From JACRAO01 sp964490895 (GTDB lineage: Bacteria; Bdellovibrionota; UBA1018): a stretch of 24,559 bases of DNA. Positions 6,997-13,978 of this stretch are shown here, in pieces. Within the stretch, counting starts at the first letter, position 1. Every line of letters begins with the position of its first letter. The stretch is from assembly GCA_964490895.1 (NCBI GenBank), contig CAZBEI010000093.1, positions 1 through 24,559 on the forward strand, in the 5' to 3' direction. The position numbers and the translations under genes were made by a program. The notes under the pieces are model-generated. The model had not been told where the DNA came from. It saw only the letters and a program-made list of their open reading frames with translations, and did no database searches.

Positions 6997-7731
6997 ATGC
7001 AAGAACCCAACCCCTTATTTACCAAAGGACACCTCCGGATCACTCTAGAGAAAGAGGTGTTGGAGTTTCTTTATCAAATGGTTTCTGTCTACGGCGTGAG
7101 CTCGTTGCCGTCTAATTCGATCACTCAACCGTATTTTGGAAAAACTGTTTTTGTGAATGTAGAAATTCCAGCTGCTTTGCCGCTCCATTTCAAAACAAGG
7201 GCCAAAGTTCTCAGAGAAAAAACAATCAATACCGAAAACATGTCTCTCAAATTTGAGCTGAACGAAGAACAGCGCACACTGCTTTCAAAGCACATCGAAA
7301 AACATGGATTTTATCCAACTGAGTATGTGAGAAAATATCCCCGCATCCCTGCAGCAATGGAAATTCAAACTTTCCCACTCAAAGCTCTTTTTGCTCCCCT
7401 CCCGCCCATGCGCGAACTCACTCAGAGCCAACTGGTTTCAGATGTGATCAATTTGAGCCCTAATGGAGCGCTTCTTGCCACCGACAGTGAGCTTGCTCAG
7501 CAACTCAATCCTGGGCAAAGAATTAAGTTAGAACTCGAAGCCCGAGGTTGGTTCCCTATCTCTGTACACGTCGAAGGTCTCATTTGCAGAGTGAGAGATG
7601 AACTCAATAGCCAAAGTGGAAATGTGACGCGTCACTTTGGAGTCAAATTTATAAAAGTAGATCGCGTCAATAAAACAGCGTTCTTGGATTTACTCAAAGA
7701 TATTTTGGACCACGTCAAAGTAAGGCCCTGA
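6997..7731 (+). CDS. PilZ-domain protein (probable c-di-GMP receptor)
   Basis: 244 residues with no signal peptide, so cytoplasmic. The C-terminal half (about 110-240) fits a PilZ domain: RKYPR gives the RxxxR motif (Arg112, Arg116), INLSPNGALL gives the (D/N)xSxxG motif (Asn152, Ser154, Gly157), followed by LNPGQRIKLELE, a strand with GLICRV, and RHFGVKFIKVD. These two motifs bind cyclic di-GMP in characterised PilZ proteins. The N-terminal 105 residues (GKTVFVNVEIPAALPLHFKT and so on) look like a second beta-rich domain, possibly a degenerate PilZ-like fold. No clear ribosome site precedes the ATG. The 3' end overlaps the convergent HAD gene by 17 bases. The output of the receptor cannot be told from context. 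Confidence 0.75.
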   Translation: MQEPNPLFTKGHLRITLEKEVLEFLYQMVSVYGVSSLPSNSITQPYFGKTVFVNVEIPAALPLHFKTRAKVLREKTINTENMSLKFELNEEQRTLLSKHIEKHGFYPTEYVRKYPRIPAAMEIQTFPLKALFAPLPPMRELTQSQLVSDVINLSPNGALLATDSELAQQLNPGQRIKLELEARGWFPISVHVEGLICRVRDELNSQSGNVTRHFGVKFIKVDRVNKTAFLDLLKDILDHVKVRP

Positions 7732-8380
7732 CCCACTCCACGTCAACCCCCTTAAAGTTTTTTATTTTTTGATGGGCCAAGGACTGATCTTGTTTAAAAT
7801 GATTGGCCTCCCCAACACACACCACCCAGGCTCCTGCCGATCTCGCGGCTTTTATCCCGGCCGCTGAGTCCTCGAAGATCAAAGTTTCTTTGGGGTTTGC
7901 TCTCATGAGCGCCATGGCATTTAAGTAGCCCTCAGGCGAGGGTTTGCTTTCGGAATAATCATCTGCCGTCAAAATGACTTTAAAACAGGAATAAATCCTC
8001 AGTTTTTTTAGAATCCAATCTACCTCAATCCGATTGGAACCCGAGACCAGACCTAAATTAAATTTTTTTTTGAAAGCTAAAACACTCTCTACTCCGCCCG
8101 GGATGAGGGTCAGTTTTTTTTTCAAAAGGCTTCGGTATCGCTTGAGCATTTGATCAAAAGCAATCTCGGGAGTCACAGGTAAAACATATTTTTTGGCTAA
8201 AAAACCAATGGCCACTTGCCAAGTTCTGCCCACCACTTGCTCAGCGTCTTTAATATTAGGTTTGATTTTCCATTTTTTAAAAAACTCAGCAACGACCTTC
8301 GCAGCGACAAGCTCTGTATCCACGAGGGTTCCATCCAGATCAAATAAAATAGTCTTGACTTGAATACGCGCATTTTTCAT
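7715..8380 (-). CDS. HAD-superfamily hydrolase (beta-phosphoglucomutase-like phosphatase)
   Basis: 221 residues from the ATG at 8380; an in-frame ATG at 8443 would extend 21 residues into the divergent cstA gene, and neither has a good ribosome site. The four HAD motifs are present: ILFDLDGTLVDTE (nucleophile Asp14, acid/base Asp16), LVSGSNR (motif II serine), ESKPSPEGYL (motif III lysine) and LIFEDSAAGIKAARSAGA (motif IV acidic pair). The alpha-helical cap lies between motif I and motif II. The family dephosphorylates small phosphorylated metabolites or isomerises sugar phosphates; the substrate is unknown. It is divergent from cstA, the two start codons sitting in the arms of one perfect inverted repeat. 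Confidence 0.85.
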   Translation of the reverse strand: MKNARIQVKTILFDLDGTLVDTELVAAKVVAEFFKKWKIKPNIKDAEQVVGRTWQVAIGFLAKKYVLPVTPEIAFDQMLKRYRSLLKKKLTLIPGGVESVLAFKKKFNLGLVSGSNRIEVDWILKKLRIYSCFKVILTADDYSESKPSPEGYLNAMALMRANPKETLIFEDSAAGIKAARSAGAWVVCVGEANHFKQDQSLAHQKIKNFKGVDVEWVRALL

Positions 8381-8399
8381 AGAATAAGGGGATTCTATG
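8378..8399. promoter_or_regulatory. Inverted repeat containing both divergent start codons (HAD / cstA)
   Basis: CATAGAAT (8378-8385) and ATTCTATG (8392-8399) are perfect complements around AAGGGG. The left arm begins with the complement of the HAD ATG and the right arm ends with the cstA ATG. AAGGGG serves as the cstA Shine-Dalgarno, 5 bases before its ATG, and would be displayed in the loop of an mRNA hairpin whose stem holds the start codon. Confidence 0.65.
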
Positions 8400-10193
8400 C
8401 CAGCTTTGCCATTTGTCCTAGTAGCACTTTGTTTTTTAGCCATCGGTTACCGATACTATAGCGCCTTCATCTCAGCCAAGGTTTTATCTTTAGACACCCG
8501 GAGAGGACAAAAAACCACCCCCGCTCACCGTTTGTATGATCGCCACAACTACGTCCCCACCAACCGCTTCGTTTTATTTGGCCATCATTTTGCAGCCATT
8601 ACCGGCGCTGGACCTTTGATTGGGCCCGTTTTAGCTGCCCAATTTGGATTTCTCCCCGGATTTCTCTGGCTTGTCATCGGAGTGGTCATTGGAGGGGCTG
8701 TACATGACTTTGTTATTTTGACAGCGAGCCTAAGACACGACGGCAAAAGCATTGCTCAAATTGCAGAAACCCTCTTAGGACCTTGGGCTGGACGCGTTAC
8801 GGCAATTGCTATTTTATTTATTGTCATCATTGCACTGGCAGGCTTGGGACTCGCTGTGGTCAATGCTCTCAAAGAAAGTTCCTGGGGGACGTTTACCGTT
8901 GCCTGCACCATTCCTATTGCCCTTTTGATGAGTTTCTATATGTATTGCCTCAGGCCTGGAAAAACCTTCGAAGCCACAGTGCTTGGAGTAGTTGGAATTT
9001 TTGCAGCCGTGATTTTAGGAAGCAAAATTCCAGGAAGTTTTTTAGCACCCTATTTTACGCTTTCTAAGCATTCCATCATTATTGCCATTGCAGCGTATGG
9101 ATTTATTGCAAGCGTGCTGCCTGTTTGGATGCTCCTTTGCCCGAGAGACTACCTTTCTAGTTTTATGAAATTGGGCACCATTGCTTTTCTCACGATTGCC
9201 GTGATTTTAGTCAATCCCACCTTACACATGCCCATGGTCTCAGAGTGGGCTCACGGCGGAGGTCCCATCATTGCCGGAAAGCTTTATCCCTTTATGTTCA
9301 TCACCATTGCCTGTGGAGCTATCTCCGGCTTCCATTCGCTCATCGCCTCAGGGACTACCCCAAAAATGATCAACGAAGAGAGGGATTGTCGCGTCATTGG
9401 CTATGGAGCCATGCTTTGCGAAGGATGGGTGGGACTGACTTCTCTCATTGCAGCCTCTGCCCTTTACCCACAAGATTATTTTGCCATCAATGTCTCTCCT
9501 GAAAAATGGAATGAACTGGGATTTCATGTTGTTAATTTGCCAGAATTAGCTCGCCAAGTTGGAGAAAATGTCGCAGGTCGTCCTGGTGGAGCCGTCTCGT
9601 TGGCTGTAGGGATGGCCCAGATTTTTTCGGATCTCCTTGCAACTGTTTCGGGAGCAAGCCACCTCATGGGTTACTGGTACCACTTTGTCATTATGTTTGA
9701 AGCCCTTTTTATTTTGACTGTGATTGACACTGGGACTAGGGTTTCTCGTTTTTTAGTTCAAGAACTTTTTGGCAGAGCTTATCCCCCCTGGGGCGCTCCT
9801 GGATCGATCCCCGGGAGCCTCATTGCCACGTCGCTCGTGGTTTTAGGCTGGGCAAGTTTTATTTGGACGGGCAATATTTCCACCATTTGGCCTATGTTTG
9901 GGATAGCCAATCAGCTTTTGGCCTCTATTGCGCTCGTCATTGGAACCACATTTATTATAGACTCTGGAAAAATGAAATATGCTGCTGTGACTTTACTCCC
10001 CCTTGCTTTTGTGGCCATTACAACCACCGTTGCTGGCATTGAGAGCATTTTCAAATTGGGGCTTCTCAATTCTATTTTGATCCTTTTGATGCTGGGAGCT
10101 TTGATTTTCGTCCTGATTTTGGGCGCTAAGTCCTGGATTCGGGCTTTTTTTGAACTCAGACAGCAAAAAAATAACATTTTTTTAAAAAAATAA
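8397..10193 (+). CDS. cstA: CstA-family carbon starvation / peptide-pyruvate transporter
   Basis: 598 residues of an integral inner-membrane protein with about 16 hydrophobic spans. Characteristic CstA segments include DRHNYVPTNRFVLFGHHFAAI, GAGPLIGPVLAAQFGFLPG, GGAVHDFVIL, SGFHSLIASGTTPKM, and near the C-terminus FEALFILTVIDTGTR followed by WPMFGIANQLLASIAL. Family members import peptides or pyruvate and are often induced by carbon starvation. It is shorter than the about 700-residue E. coli protein but in the range of the shorter members. The start at 8397 has AAGGGG upstream in the loop of an inverted repeat. Its promoter must lie within the divergent HAD gene. Peptides released by the exported peptidases encoded further along could be its substrates, but that is inference. 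Confidence 0.92.
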   Translation: MPALPFVLVALCFLAIGYRYYSAFISAKVLSLDTRRGQKTTPAHRLYDRHNYVPTNRFVLFGHHFAAITGAGPLIGPVLAAQFGFLPGFLWLVIGVVIGGAVHDFVILTASLRHDGKSIAQIAETLLGPWAGRVTAIAILFIVIIALAGLGLAVVNALKESSWGTFTVACTIPIALLMSFYMYCLRPGKTFEATVLGVVGIFAAVILGSKIPGSFLAPYFTLSKHSIIIAIAAYGFIASVLPVWMLLCPRDYLSSFMKLGTIAFLTIAVILVNPTLHMPMVSEWAHGGGPIIAGKLYPFMFITIACGAISGFHSLIASGTTPKMINEERDCRVIGYGAMLCEGWVGLTSLIAASALYPQDYFAINVSPEKWNELGFHVVNLPELARQVGENVAGRPGGAVSLAVGMAQIFSDLLATVSGASHLMGYWYHFVIMFEALFILTVIDTGTRVSRFLVQELFGRAYPPWGAPGSIPGSLIATSLVVLGWASFIWTGNISTIWPMFGIANQLLASIALVIGTTFIIDSGKMKYAAVTLLPLAFVAITTTVAGIESIFKLGLLNSILILLMLGALIFVLILGAKSWIRAFFELRQQKNNIFLKK

Positions 10194-10246
10194 GTTGCAC
10201 TCTCAAAAAAAGCCACTTAAAACAAAATGATTAGGAGAAAAAAACT

Positions 10247-10597
10247 ATGTCAAAAAAAACTAAATTTTCACTCATTAATGAGGTTCACCAGAGCCTGATC
10301 AAATGTGCCAGCGTTTCGCGCGTTGGAGCGGTTAAAATTAAGCGCTCGGATCTTAAGGGTTGCTTAGAGACCGCATTTGAGAAGGGTGCTAAGGCTGCAG
10401 CTTCTGGCGAGAGAGTGCGCTTTCCGATTGTTGGCGCACTGGTTCGCAAAGAAGTCAAAGCTAGAAAATCAGGAAAAGGCGTGAATCCCTTTACTGGAGA
10501 GCCCATGGACATTAAGGCAAGGCCCGCTTCTAAGAAGCCTCGCTGGAGTTTTCCACGTTCTCTCAAAGAGACCTTTGCCAATAAGAGAAATTGGTAG
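10247..10597 (+). CDS. HU/IHF-like histone-like DNA-binding protein, divergent
   Basis: 116 residues, preceded by AGGAGA at about 9 bases. The HU fold is visible: an N-terminal helical part (LINEVHQSLIKC), then SDLKGCLETAFEKGAKAAASGERVRFPIVGALVRKEVKARKSGKGVNPFTGEPMDIKARPASKKPRWSFPRSLKETF. The segment VNPFTGEPMDIKAR is the beta-arm signature (consensus RNPxTGexixI) that bends DNA. It differs from typical 90-residue HU by a longer N-terminus and a Lys/Arg/Trp/Pro-rich stretch between arm and last helix (KKPRWSFPRS). It is followed by a strong bidirectional terminator. Confidence 0.8.
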   Translation: MSKKTKFSLINEVHQSLIKCASVSRVGAVKIKRSDLKGCLETAFEKGAKAAASGERVRFPIVGALVRKEVKARKSGKGVNPFTGEPMDIKARPASKKPRWSFPRSLKETFANKRNW

Positions 10598-10621
10598 TCT
10601 CTAATATTAGTGAAAAAATAA

Positions 10622-10667
10622 AAAAAACCCCATTCGCCTCTAGAAATATGGGCAGATGGGGTTTTTT
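10622..10667 (+). terminator. Strong bidirectional intrinsic terminator after the HU-like gene
   Basis: AAAAAACCCCAT (10622-10633) pairs perfectly with ATGGGGTTTTTT (10656-10667), and inside it GCC (10636-10638) pairs with GGC (10651-10653). The A-tract and T-tract on either side allow termination in both directions. The next gene's start codon is only 6 bases beyond the hairpin. Confidence 0.85.
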
Positions 10668-10673
10668 ATACTC

Positions 10674-11633
10674 ATGCGTTTTGTAAACTATTTAGACCCA
10701 TCTCACCATTCTAAAGTCGCGCTCCACGCGGGTCCACTCGGCGATGGAACCCTGCTTGATTTAGAATATTTGAACATTAAAACCACACTAGATCTCATTT
10801 CTAACTTTCAAGTGTACGAGAGCGCGCTTAAAACACTTCAAAAAAATGACCTTGAAAAAAGGCTCCCTACACAGAGTTATTTTTCGGAAAAAAATGTAGA
10901 GCTACTCTCTCCCCTCAAACCTCTCTCTATCCGAGATGCCTATACTTTTAGACAGCATGTAGAGACTTCGAGAAGAAATCGCGGCTTGCCCATGATCCCA
11001 GAGTTTGATTTATTCCCTGTCTTTTATTTTACCAACCACCTGGCAATCAAAGGCTCTGGCCCTGTCGAAATCCCTAAAAAAGCTCAAGAAAAACTCGATT
11101 TTGAACTCGAAGTAGCCATTGTGATTGGAAAAGAGGGGAAAAACATAAAGGCAGAGAAGGCAGACGACTATATTTTTGGCTATACGATTCTAAACGACTG
11201 GTCTGATCGAGCCATTTGGATACTTCAGGAATCTAAACTAAACCTAGGCCCCGCCAAGGCAAAAGATTTTGCCACCTCCCTTGGACCTTATTTAGTGACT
11301 CGGGATGAACTCAAAGAAAAGCGAATTCCCACACAAAATGGGGAGCGCTTTGATCTAAAGATGAAAGCCTTTGTAAACGGAAAGCAATACTCCGAAGGAA
11401 ATCTCAAAGACATGCAATGGACCTTTGCGCAAGTCATCGAAAGAGTCAGCGATGGGGTCACCCTTTATCCCGGCGAAGTCATTGCCTCTGGCACAGTAGG
11501 AACAGGTTGTTTTTTTGAATTAAATGGTTCTAAAATCACGGACAATCTCTGGCTCAAGGTGGGAGACCAGGTGGTACTTGAAGTCGAGAAGCTAGGGAGA
11601 CTAGAAAACACGATTGCAAATGCCACCCTCTAA
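10674..11633 (+). CDS. Fumarylacetoacetate hydrolase family protein
   Basis: 319 residues from the ATG at 10674. An upstream in-frame ATG at 10656 lies inside the terminator stem and is less likely. The C-terminal FAH domain has the metal-binding carboxylates in FELEVAIVIG (Glu144, Glu146) and LNDWSDRAI (Asp175), then LGPAKAKDFATSLGPYLV and ASGTVGTG, matching fumarylacetoacetase. With the overlapping maleylacetoacetate isomerase gene this fits the last steps of tyrosine/homogentisate degradation, yielding fumarate and acetoacetate in the cytoplasm. It is shorter than the about 420-residue animal enzyme, as in many bacterial members. No clear ribosome site precedes the start, and where its promoter lies relative to the upstream terminator is unclear. 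Confidence 0.85.
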   Translation: MRFVNYLDPSHHSKVALHAGPLGDGTLLDLEYLNIKTTLDLISNFQVYESALKTLQKNDLEKRLPTQSYFSEKNVELLSPLKPLSIRDAYTFRQHVETSRRNRGLPMIPEFDLFPVFYFTNHLAIKGSGPVEIPKKAQEKLDFELEVAIVIGKEGKNIKAEKADDYIFGYTILNDWSDRAIWILQESKLNLGPAKAKDFATSLGPYLVTRDELKEKRIPTQNGERFDLKMKAFVNGKQYSEGNLKDMQWTFAQVIERVSDGVTLYPGEVIASGTVGTGCFFELNGSKITDNLWLKVGDQVVLEVEKLGRLENTIANATL

Positions 11634-12255
11634 ACTAACCCTCTATCACTACTGGCGGTCTTCTTCGAGTTGGCGAGTGAGGTGGGCTTTTTTCTTAAAA
11701 AAAATCTCCTGCACATTTGTCCACATTGATCTGCTCGCAGGAGAAAACGAAACGCCCGAACACTTGAAAAGAAATCCCATGGGCTATGTCCCTGTTTTGG
11801 AGCTTACGGAATCCAGACGCTACTTGGCCGAATCCATCGCCATCATTGAATGGGCTGAGGAGGAATTCCCAAATCCACCGCTGCTGCCTGGAAATTCCTT
11901 TGAAAGAGCCAAAATTAGGCAACTCGCAGAAGTCATCAATGCAGGGACTCATCCTATTCAAAATTTGACGGTAAAAGAATATTACTCGCAAGATCCCGAA
12001 AAACAAAAGCAGTGGAGCCAGCACTGGATCCAAAAGGGTTTTTACGCATATGACACTTTAGTGCGAGAAACGAGTGGCCGATTTTCCGTCGGAGACACTC
12101 TCACTTTGGCGGATTTATGCCTCATCCCTCAGTGCTATAACGCCTTGAGAAACGAGATTAAGCTCGAAGCATTTCCCACACTGTACAAAATCTACTTGAC
12201 TGCACTCGAAACAGACGGATACAAAGCTACCGCGCCAGAAAACTATAAGCCCTAA
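11620..12255 (+). CDS. maiA: Maleylacetoacetate isomerase (zeta-class glutathione S-transferase)
   Basis: 211 residues from the ATG at 11620, overlapping the end of the FAH gene by 14 bases, so probably translationally coupled. The N-terminal thioredoxin-like domain carries the zeta-class active-site motif RSSSSWRVRWA (residues 13-23, usually SSCSWRVR; the cysteine is Ser here), then GYVPVLEL and LAESIAIIEWAEEEFP for glutathione binding. The helical domain has EVINAGTHPIQNL, matching the ACDIHPLxNL signature of maleylacetoacetate isomerases, and SVGDTLTLADLCLIPQCYNA. It isomerises maleylacetoacetate to fumarylacetoacetate using glutathione, feeding the neighbouring hydrolase. Confidence 0.9.
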   Translation: MPPSKLTLYHYWRSSSSWRVRWAFFLKKISCTFVHIDLLAGENETPEHLKRNPMGYVPVLELTESRRYLAESIAIIEWAEEEFPNPPLLPGNSFERAKIRQLAEVINAGTHPIQNLTVKEYYSQDPEKQKQWSQHWIQKGFYAYDTLVRETSGRFSVGDTLTLADLCLIPQCYNALRNEIKLEAFPTLYKIYLTALETDGYKATAPENYKP

Positions 12256-12272
12256 AAAAGGCCCTAAAAAAG
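12249..12272 (+). repeat. Tandem 12-bp repeat at the maiA stop codon
   Basis: GCCCTAAAAAAG occurs twice in direct succession (12249-12260 and 12261-12272). The first copy contains the maiA stop codon (TAA 12253-12255). It looks like a recent slippage duplication and lies just before the ribosome site of the next gene. Confidence 0.8.
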
Positions 12273-12286
12273 AAAAGAGGACCCCT

Positions 12287-13309
12287 ATGGAACTTACTAA
12301 AAAAGAACTTTTATCGGCCGAAATCAAACACATCGACATTAAAAAATACAACGTCGTGGATTTTGTAGACGCGCTCGGGGCCACTGCCTTTCAGGGTAGA
12401 AACTTGGGTCGTGCAGCCACTCTCTATGATCAAATGCTCAAAGACGAAAACTGCTCTGTCATCTTGTGTCTCGCAGGCTCACTCTTTAGCGCAGGGCTAA
12501 AAAATGTCGTCTTAGATTTAGTCTATAATAATATGGTAGACGCCATTGTCTCCACAGGAGCCAATATCGTGGACCAAGATTTTTTTGAGGGCTTAGGATT
12601 TAAGCATTACAAAGGATCCCCCTTTTTAGACGACAATCAACTTCGTGAAATGGCCATTGATCGAATTTATGACACTCTCATTGACGAAGACGAGCTCAGG
12701 ATCTGCGACAATACGATTTGTAAAATCGCGGACGAATTACAGCACAGGCCATACAGCTCCCGGGAGTTTATAAAAGAAATGGGAGCCCACCTCTCTCGCT
12801 ATGGAAAAAACCTAGAAAGTGTGGTGTTGGCAGCCTACGAAAAAAAGGTTCCTATCTTTGTCCCGGCTTTCAGTGACTGTAGCGCAGGATTTGGACTCAT
12901 CATGCACCAAACTAAAAACCCAAAAAGCCATGTGAGCTTAGATTCTGCAAAAGATTTTTTAGAGCTCACCCAAGTTAAGCTCGCGGCAAAGGAAACCGGT
13001 CTTTTGATGATTGGAGGCGGAGTTCCTAAAAACTTTGCACAAGACACCGTGGTGGCTGCCGAGCTTTTAGGCAAGTCTGTGCCCATGCATAAATATGCGA
13101 TTCAAATCACAGTTGCTGACGAAAGAGATGGCGCGCTCTCGGGATCTACTCTGAGAGAAGCCTCTTCGTGGGGCAAAGTTTCGACAAATTATGAACAAAT
13201 GGTCTATGCAGAAGCCACCCTAGCACTCCCGCTCCTTGCGGGATACGCCTATGGAAAGGGCAGTTGGAAAAGTAGAAAGCCAAGGGAGTTTAGCAAGCTC
13301 TTTACATAA
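12287..13309 (+). CDS. Deoxyhypusine synthase-like enzyme
   Basis: 340 residues, start supported by GAGGA about 6 bases upstream. Family signatures: GATAFQGRNLGRAATLYDQML near the N-terminus, VDAIVSTGANIVDQDF, GAHLSRYGKN, VPIFVPAFSDCSAGFG, LLMIGGGVPKNF and the C-terminal SGSTLREASSWGKVS with Lys297 at the place of the covalent-intermediate lysine of eukaryotic deoxyhypusine synthase. In eukaryotes and archaea the enzyme moves the butylamine group of spermidine to eIF5A. Bacteria lack that substrate, and bacterial homologues are generally thought to act in polyamine metabolism such as homospermidine formation. The exact reaction here cannot be told. It may be co-transcribed with fah-maiA; the 31-base gap has no terminator. 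Confidence 0.88.
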   Translation: MELTKKELLSAEIKHIDIKKYNVVDFVDALGATAFQGRNLGRAATLYDQMLKDENCSVILCLAGSLFSAGLKNVVLDLVYNNMVDAIVSTGANIVDQDFFEGLGFKHYKGSPFLDDNQLREMAIDRIYDTLIDEDELRICDNTICKIADELQHRPYSSREFIKEMGAHLSRYGKNLESVVLAAYEKKVPIFVPAFSDCSAGFGLIMHQTKNPKSHVSLDSAKDFLELTQVKLAAKETGLLMIGGGVPKNFAQDTVVAAELLGKSVPMHKYAIQITVADERDGALSGSTLREASSWGKVSTNYEQMVYAEATLALPLLAGYAYGKGSWKSRKPREFSKLFT

Positions 13310-13628
13310 AATTTTGCACAAATTGGTCAAATTCAGCGCTATTGGTGATCGCATCCATCCCCATCGGTGGGAGATAAGAGGGCATATAAGAAATCCCCAT
13401 CGGCTGCGCACCTCTCCAATTGTAGTAATTTGAAACAGCAACAGGATTGATAAAAGTCATTTGCCCCATGGGGGTATAGACAAAACGAACGCCAGGGGGA
13501 AGAGGCAAATACTCTCCACCTGAATAACTGTTGTTATAAGAATAATCATAATTGTAACTATTACTCCAAGATCTGGCCTCTATGGGCAATAACAATAATA
13601 ATATGACGAGACTGATTCCTACTTTCAC
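13302..13628 (-). CDS. Small exported Tyr/Asn/Pro-rich protein
   Basis: 108 residues from a GTG at 13628, chosen because GAGGAG lies about 8 bases upstream and it is followed directly by a signal peptide (hydrophobic core ISLVILLLLLP, cleavage probably after Ala-Arg-Ser or nearby). The mature part begins with a Tyr/Asn/Ser-rich stretch (SYNYDYSYNNSYSGG), then PLPPGVRFVYTPMGQMTF and several Met/Pro/Tyr segments, ending in DQFVQNFM. I recognise no family. The last bases overlap the convergent deoxyhypusine-synthase-like gene by 8 bp. Confidence 0.6.
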   Translation of the reverse strand: MKVGISLVILLLLLPIEARSWSNSYNYDYSYNNSYSGGEYLPLPPGVRFVYTPMGQMTFINPVAVSNYYNWRGAQPMGISYMPSYLPPMGMDAITNSAEFDQFVQNFM

Positions 13629-13671
13629 AACAACCACTCCTCTTGCTTCAACACTACCTCTACTCTTTTGG

Positions 13672-13689
13672 CCCATTTTTAAAAATGGG
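13672..13689. repeat. 18-bp perfect palindrome upstream of the small exported protein
   Basis: The half CCCATTTTT (13672-13680) is followed directly by its complement (13681-13689). It lies 44 bases upstream of the GTG at 13628 and could be an operator; it lacks the loop and T-run of a terminator. Confidence 0.5.
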
Positions 13690-13855
13690 GTTCTCATGAC
13701 TACTCAAAGCAAATAACGGGCCAAATTTTTAAAAAAAAATCATGCGAGAATTAAAAAAAACCAGCAAAAAAACTGCATAAGGATTTGACAGCTGGCCAAC
13801 AAAAAAGGGGGAATTAAAATACTGCTGTCATTTCGAACTCTACAATCAATAAACC

Positions 13856-13924
13856 AAACTTTAGGATCAGAGATTGTACTAAACTCTAATCACTTTTACA
13901 GACCCTCTCACCCCTTTTTGTGCT
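13856..13924 (+). promoter_or_regulatory. Upstream motifs of the sigma-54-type promoter at 13935
   Basis: AAACTTTAG (13856-13864) and AAACTCTAA (13881-13889) are near-copies, and a looser GAACTCTAC lies at 13835. TTGTGCT follows at 13918-13924, starting 37 bp after the start of the second copy. The same pair of motifs at the same 37-bp offset precedes the promoters at 23148 and 24125. They are candidate activator-binding sites. Confidence 0.45.
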
Positions 13925-13934
13925 GAAAATAGAC

Positions 13935-13950
13935 TGGCACAGAGTTTGCT
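13935..13950 (+). promoter_or_regulatory. Sigma-54 promoter
   Basis: TGGCAC-N5-TTGCT matches the -24/-12 consensus (TGGCAC-N5-TTGCW) exactly, with TGGCAC at 13935-13940 and TTGC at 13946-13949. It predicts a start near 13961 and an 18-base leader carrying the GAGAGGTG ribosome site of the gene at 13979. No convincing sigma-70 promoter was seen for that gene. Confidence 0.75.
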
Positions 13951-13978
13951 TTCATATTTGATTATTGAGAGGTGTTTT

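Larger units (their letters stand above)
13629..13978. other. 350-bp intergenic region between divergent exported-protein genes
   Basis: It contains a perfect palindrome at 13672-13689, the upstream motifs and sigma-54-type promoter of the gene at 13979, and a TTGACA at 13785 without a matching -10. I see no gene or structured RNA in the rest. Confidence 0.6.

Noticed and set aside
13785..13820. TTGACA upstream of the gene at 13979, considered as a sigma-70 promoter.
   Set aside because: The nearest -10-like sequence is 24 bases away, far from the accepted spacing, and a consensus sigma-54 element lies closer to the gene.
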